Positions 5,269 through 5,587 of a stretch of DNA of 5,587 bases are shown here, piece after piece. The notes under the pieces were generated by a model. That model searched no databases, was not told where the DNA came from, and was given only the letters and a program-made list of their open reading frames with translations. The stretch's first letter is position 1, and each line of letters opens with the position of its first letter. Both the position numbers and the translations under genes were made by a program. This stretch comes from an uncultured Flavobacteriales bacterium (lineage in GTDB: Bacteria > Bacteroidota > Bacteroidia > Flavobacteriales > Vicingaceae), in contig CAJXFJ010000141.1 of the NCBI GenBank assembly GCA_913052515.1, positions 1 through 5,587 on the forward strand. Reading direction: 5' to 3'.

Positions 5269-5587
5269 GTTGTTAAGAATTTTTTGTACCAAAAGGCAGA
5301 GTCCTTAGGGACTCTTTTTTGTGTCTTATAATCAACATGTAGTAAGCCAAATCGGGGTCTGTAGCCTTCGGCCCATTCAAAATTATCAGTTAACGACCAA
5401 ACAAAATAACCATCAACCTTAACCCCTTCCCTTTTTGCTTTTAAAACACTTTGAATACTATTTTCCAAAAACTCGATTCGTCTTTGGTCCTTTACTTTGT
5501 ATTCATCATCTAATTGATCTTCCAATGCTAAACCAGTCTCCGTAATTATAATTGGAGGGATAATTTCATATTCATTTAACTTCTTTA
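5265..5587 (-). CDS. Glycoside hydrolase family 1 beta-glucosidase, C-terminal part (gene enters from right edge)
   Basis: The last 106 codons of a GH1 retaining beta-glycosidase are visible; the frame is open to the window end, so the 5' part (including the acid/base NEP motif) is outside. The fragment begins KKLNEYEIIPPIIITETGLA. Its Glu16 (codon 5538-5540) matches the GH1 catalytic nucleophile, normally in (I/V)TENG, but here the motif reads ITETG. It continues with VDGYFVWSLTDNFEWAEGY (57-75), whose Glu70-Trp71 belong to the conserved sugar-binding site, then RFGLLHVDY (78-86) and the family's closing RVPKDSAFWYKKF (91-103). Such enzymes hydrolyse beta-linked glucosides or related glycosides; the exact substrate cannot be told. 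An internal TTG at 5523-5525 encodes a leucine in the conserved region and is not the start. The stop overlaps the convergent PepSY-like gene by 4 bases. Confidence 0.95.
   Translation of the reverse strand, partial: KKLNEYEIIPPIIITETGLALEDQLDDEYKVKDQRRIEFLENSIQSVLKAKREGVKVDGYFVWSLTDNFEWAEGYRPRFGLLHVDYKTQKRVPKDSAFWYKKFLTT
5298..5320 (+). terminator. Rho-independent terminator of the PepSY-like gene, inside the GH1 coding region
   Basis: A perfect 7-bp stem, AGAGTCC (5298-5304) with GGACTCT (5309-5315), closed by a TTAG tetraloop, is followed directly by a T-run (T at 5315-5320). An AAAA precedes the left part at 5291-5294. It begins 29 bases after the plus-strand stop at 5268, a typical placement. 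The same 18 bases read on the minus strand are six GH1 codons (Arg-Val-Pro-Lys-Asp-Ser), and the T-run is provided by the preceding Gln and Lys codons. On the minus strand the stem is not followed by a strong T-run (only GCCTTTTGG), so it should act in the plus direction. Confidence 0.75.

Noticed and set aside
5523..5525. TTG as a possible start of an 86-residue minus-strand gene
   Set aside because: The frame continues upstream without a stop through the GH1 nucleophile motif, so the TTG is an internal leucine codon of a longer gene.
1..5587. CRISPR array, insertion sequence, tRNA or prophage signals
   Set aside because: No repeated spacer-like units, transposase genes, terminal inverted repeats, tRNA-like cloverleaf or att-like duplications were seen; the window is densely filled with ordinary chromosomal genes.

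Overview
The window looks like ordinary chromosomal DNA from a Bacteroidota member, perhaps a free-living Cytophagales-type organism. The DNA is AT-rich. Two genes encode short signal peptides ending in Gln-containing cleavage regions. There is a PepSY-like (DUF2874-type) periplasmic protein and a two-domain PIN-PhoH ATPase of a kind common in this phylum. Gene starts lack strong Shine-Dalgarno sequences. Presence of the Kdo transferase KdtA/WaaA shows that the cell makes lipopolysaccharide and is Gram-negative. The lineage is inferred from family resemblance, not from a marker gene.

Layout from left to right. (1) On the minus strand, a DegT/DnrJ/EryC1/StrS sugar aminotransferase (about 51-1181) is followed 5 bases later by the first 15 codons of a UDP-glucose 6-dehydrogenase-like gene, which runs off the left edge. 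These are nucleotide-sugar genes for surface polysaccharide. (2) A 71-81 base divergent spacer separates them from a plus-strand pair: a 254-residue secreted, probably outer-membrane beta-barrel protein (1262-2026) and kdtA/waaA (2040-3281), 13 bases apart. (3) A 136-base gap leads to a 445-residue PIN-PhoH protein (3418-4755). (4) A 42-base gap leads to a 156-residue secreted PepSY-like protein (4798-5268). (5) The minus-strand 3' end of a glycoside hydrolase family 1 beta-glucosidase (5265-5587) enters from the right edge and converges on the PepSY-like gene, overlapping it by 4 bases.

The left half has an envelope theme: nucleotide-sugar synthesis, an outer-membrane protein, and Kdo attachment to lipid A. 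The PIN-PhoH protein (RNA metabolism or stress), the PepSY-like protein and the beta-glucosidase have no evident functional link to it or to each other.

I found no mobile element, CRISPR array, RNA gene or clearly new system. The most notable local structure is at the right end. There the rho-independent terminator of the PepSY-like gene is written inside conserved C-terminal codons of the opposing GH1 gene, and the two genes' stop codons interlock in a TTAA palindrome.
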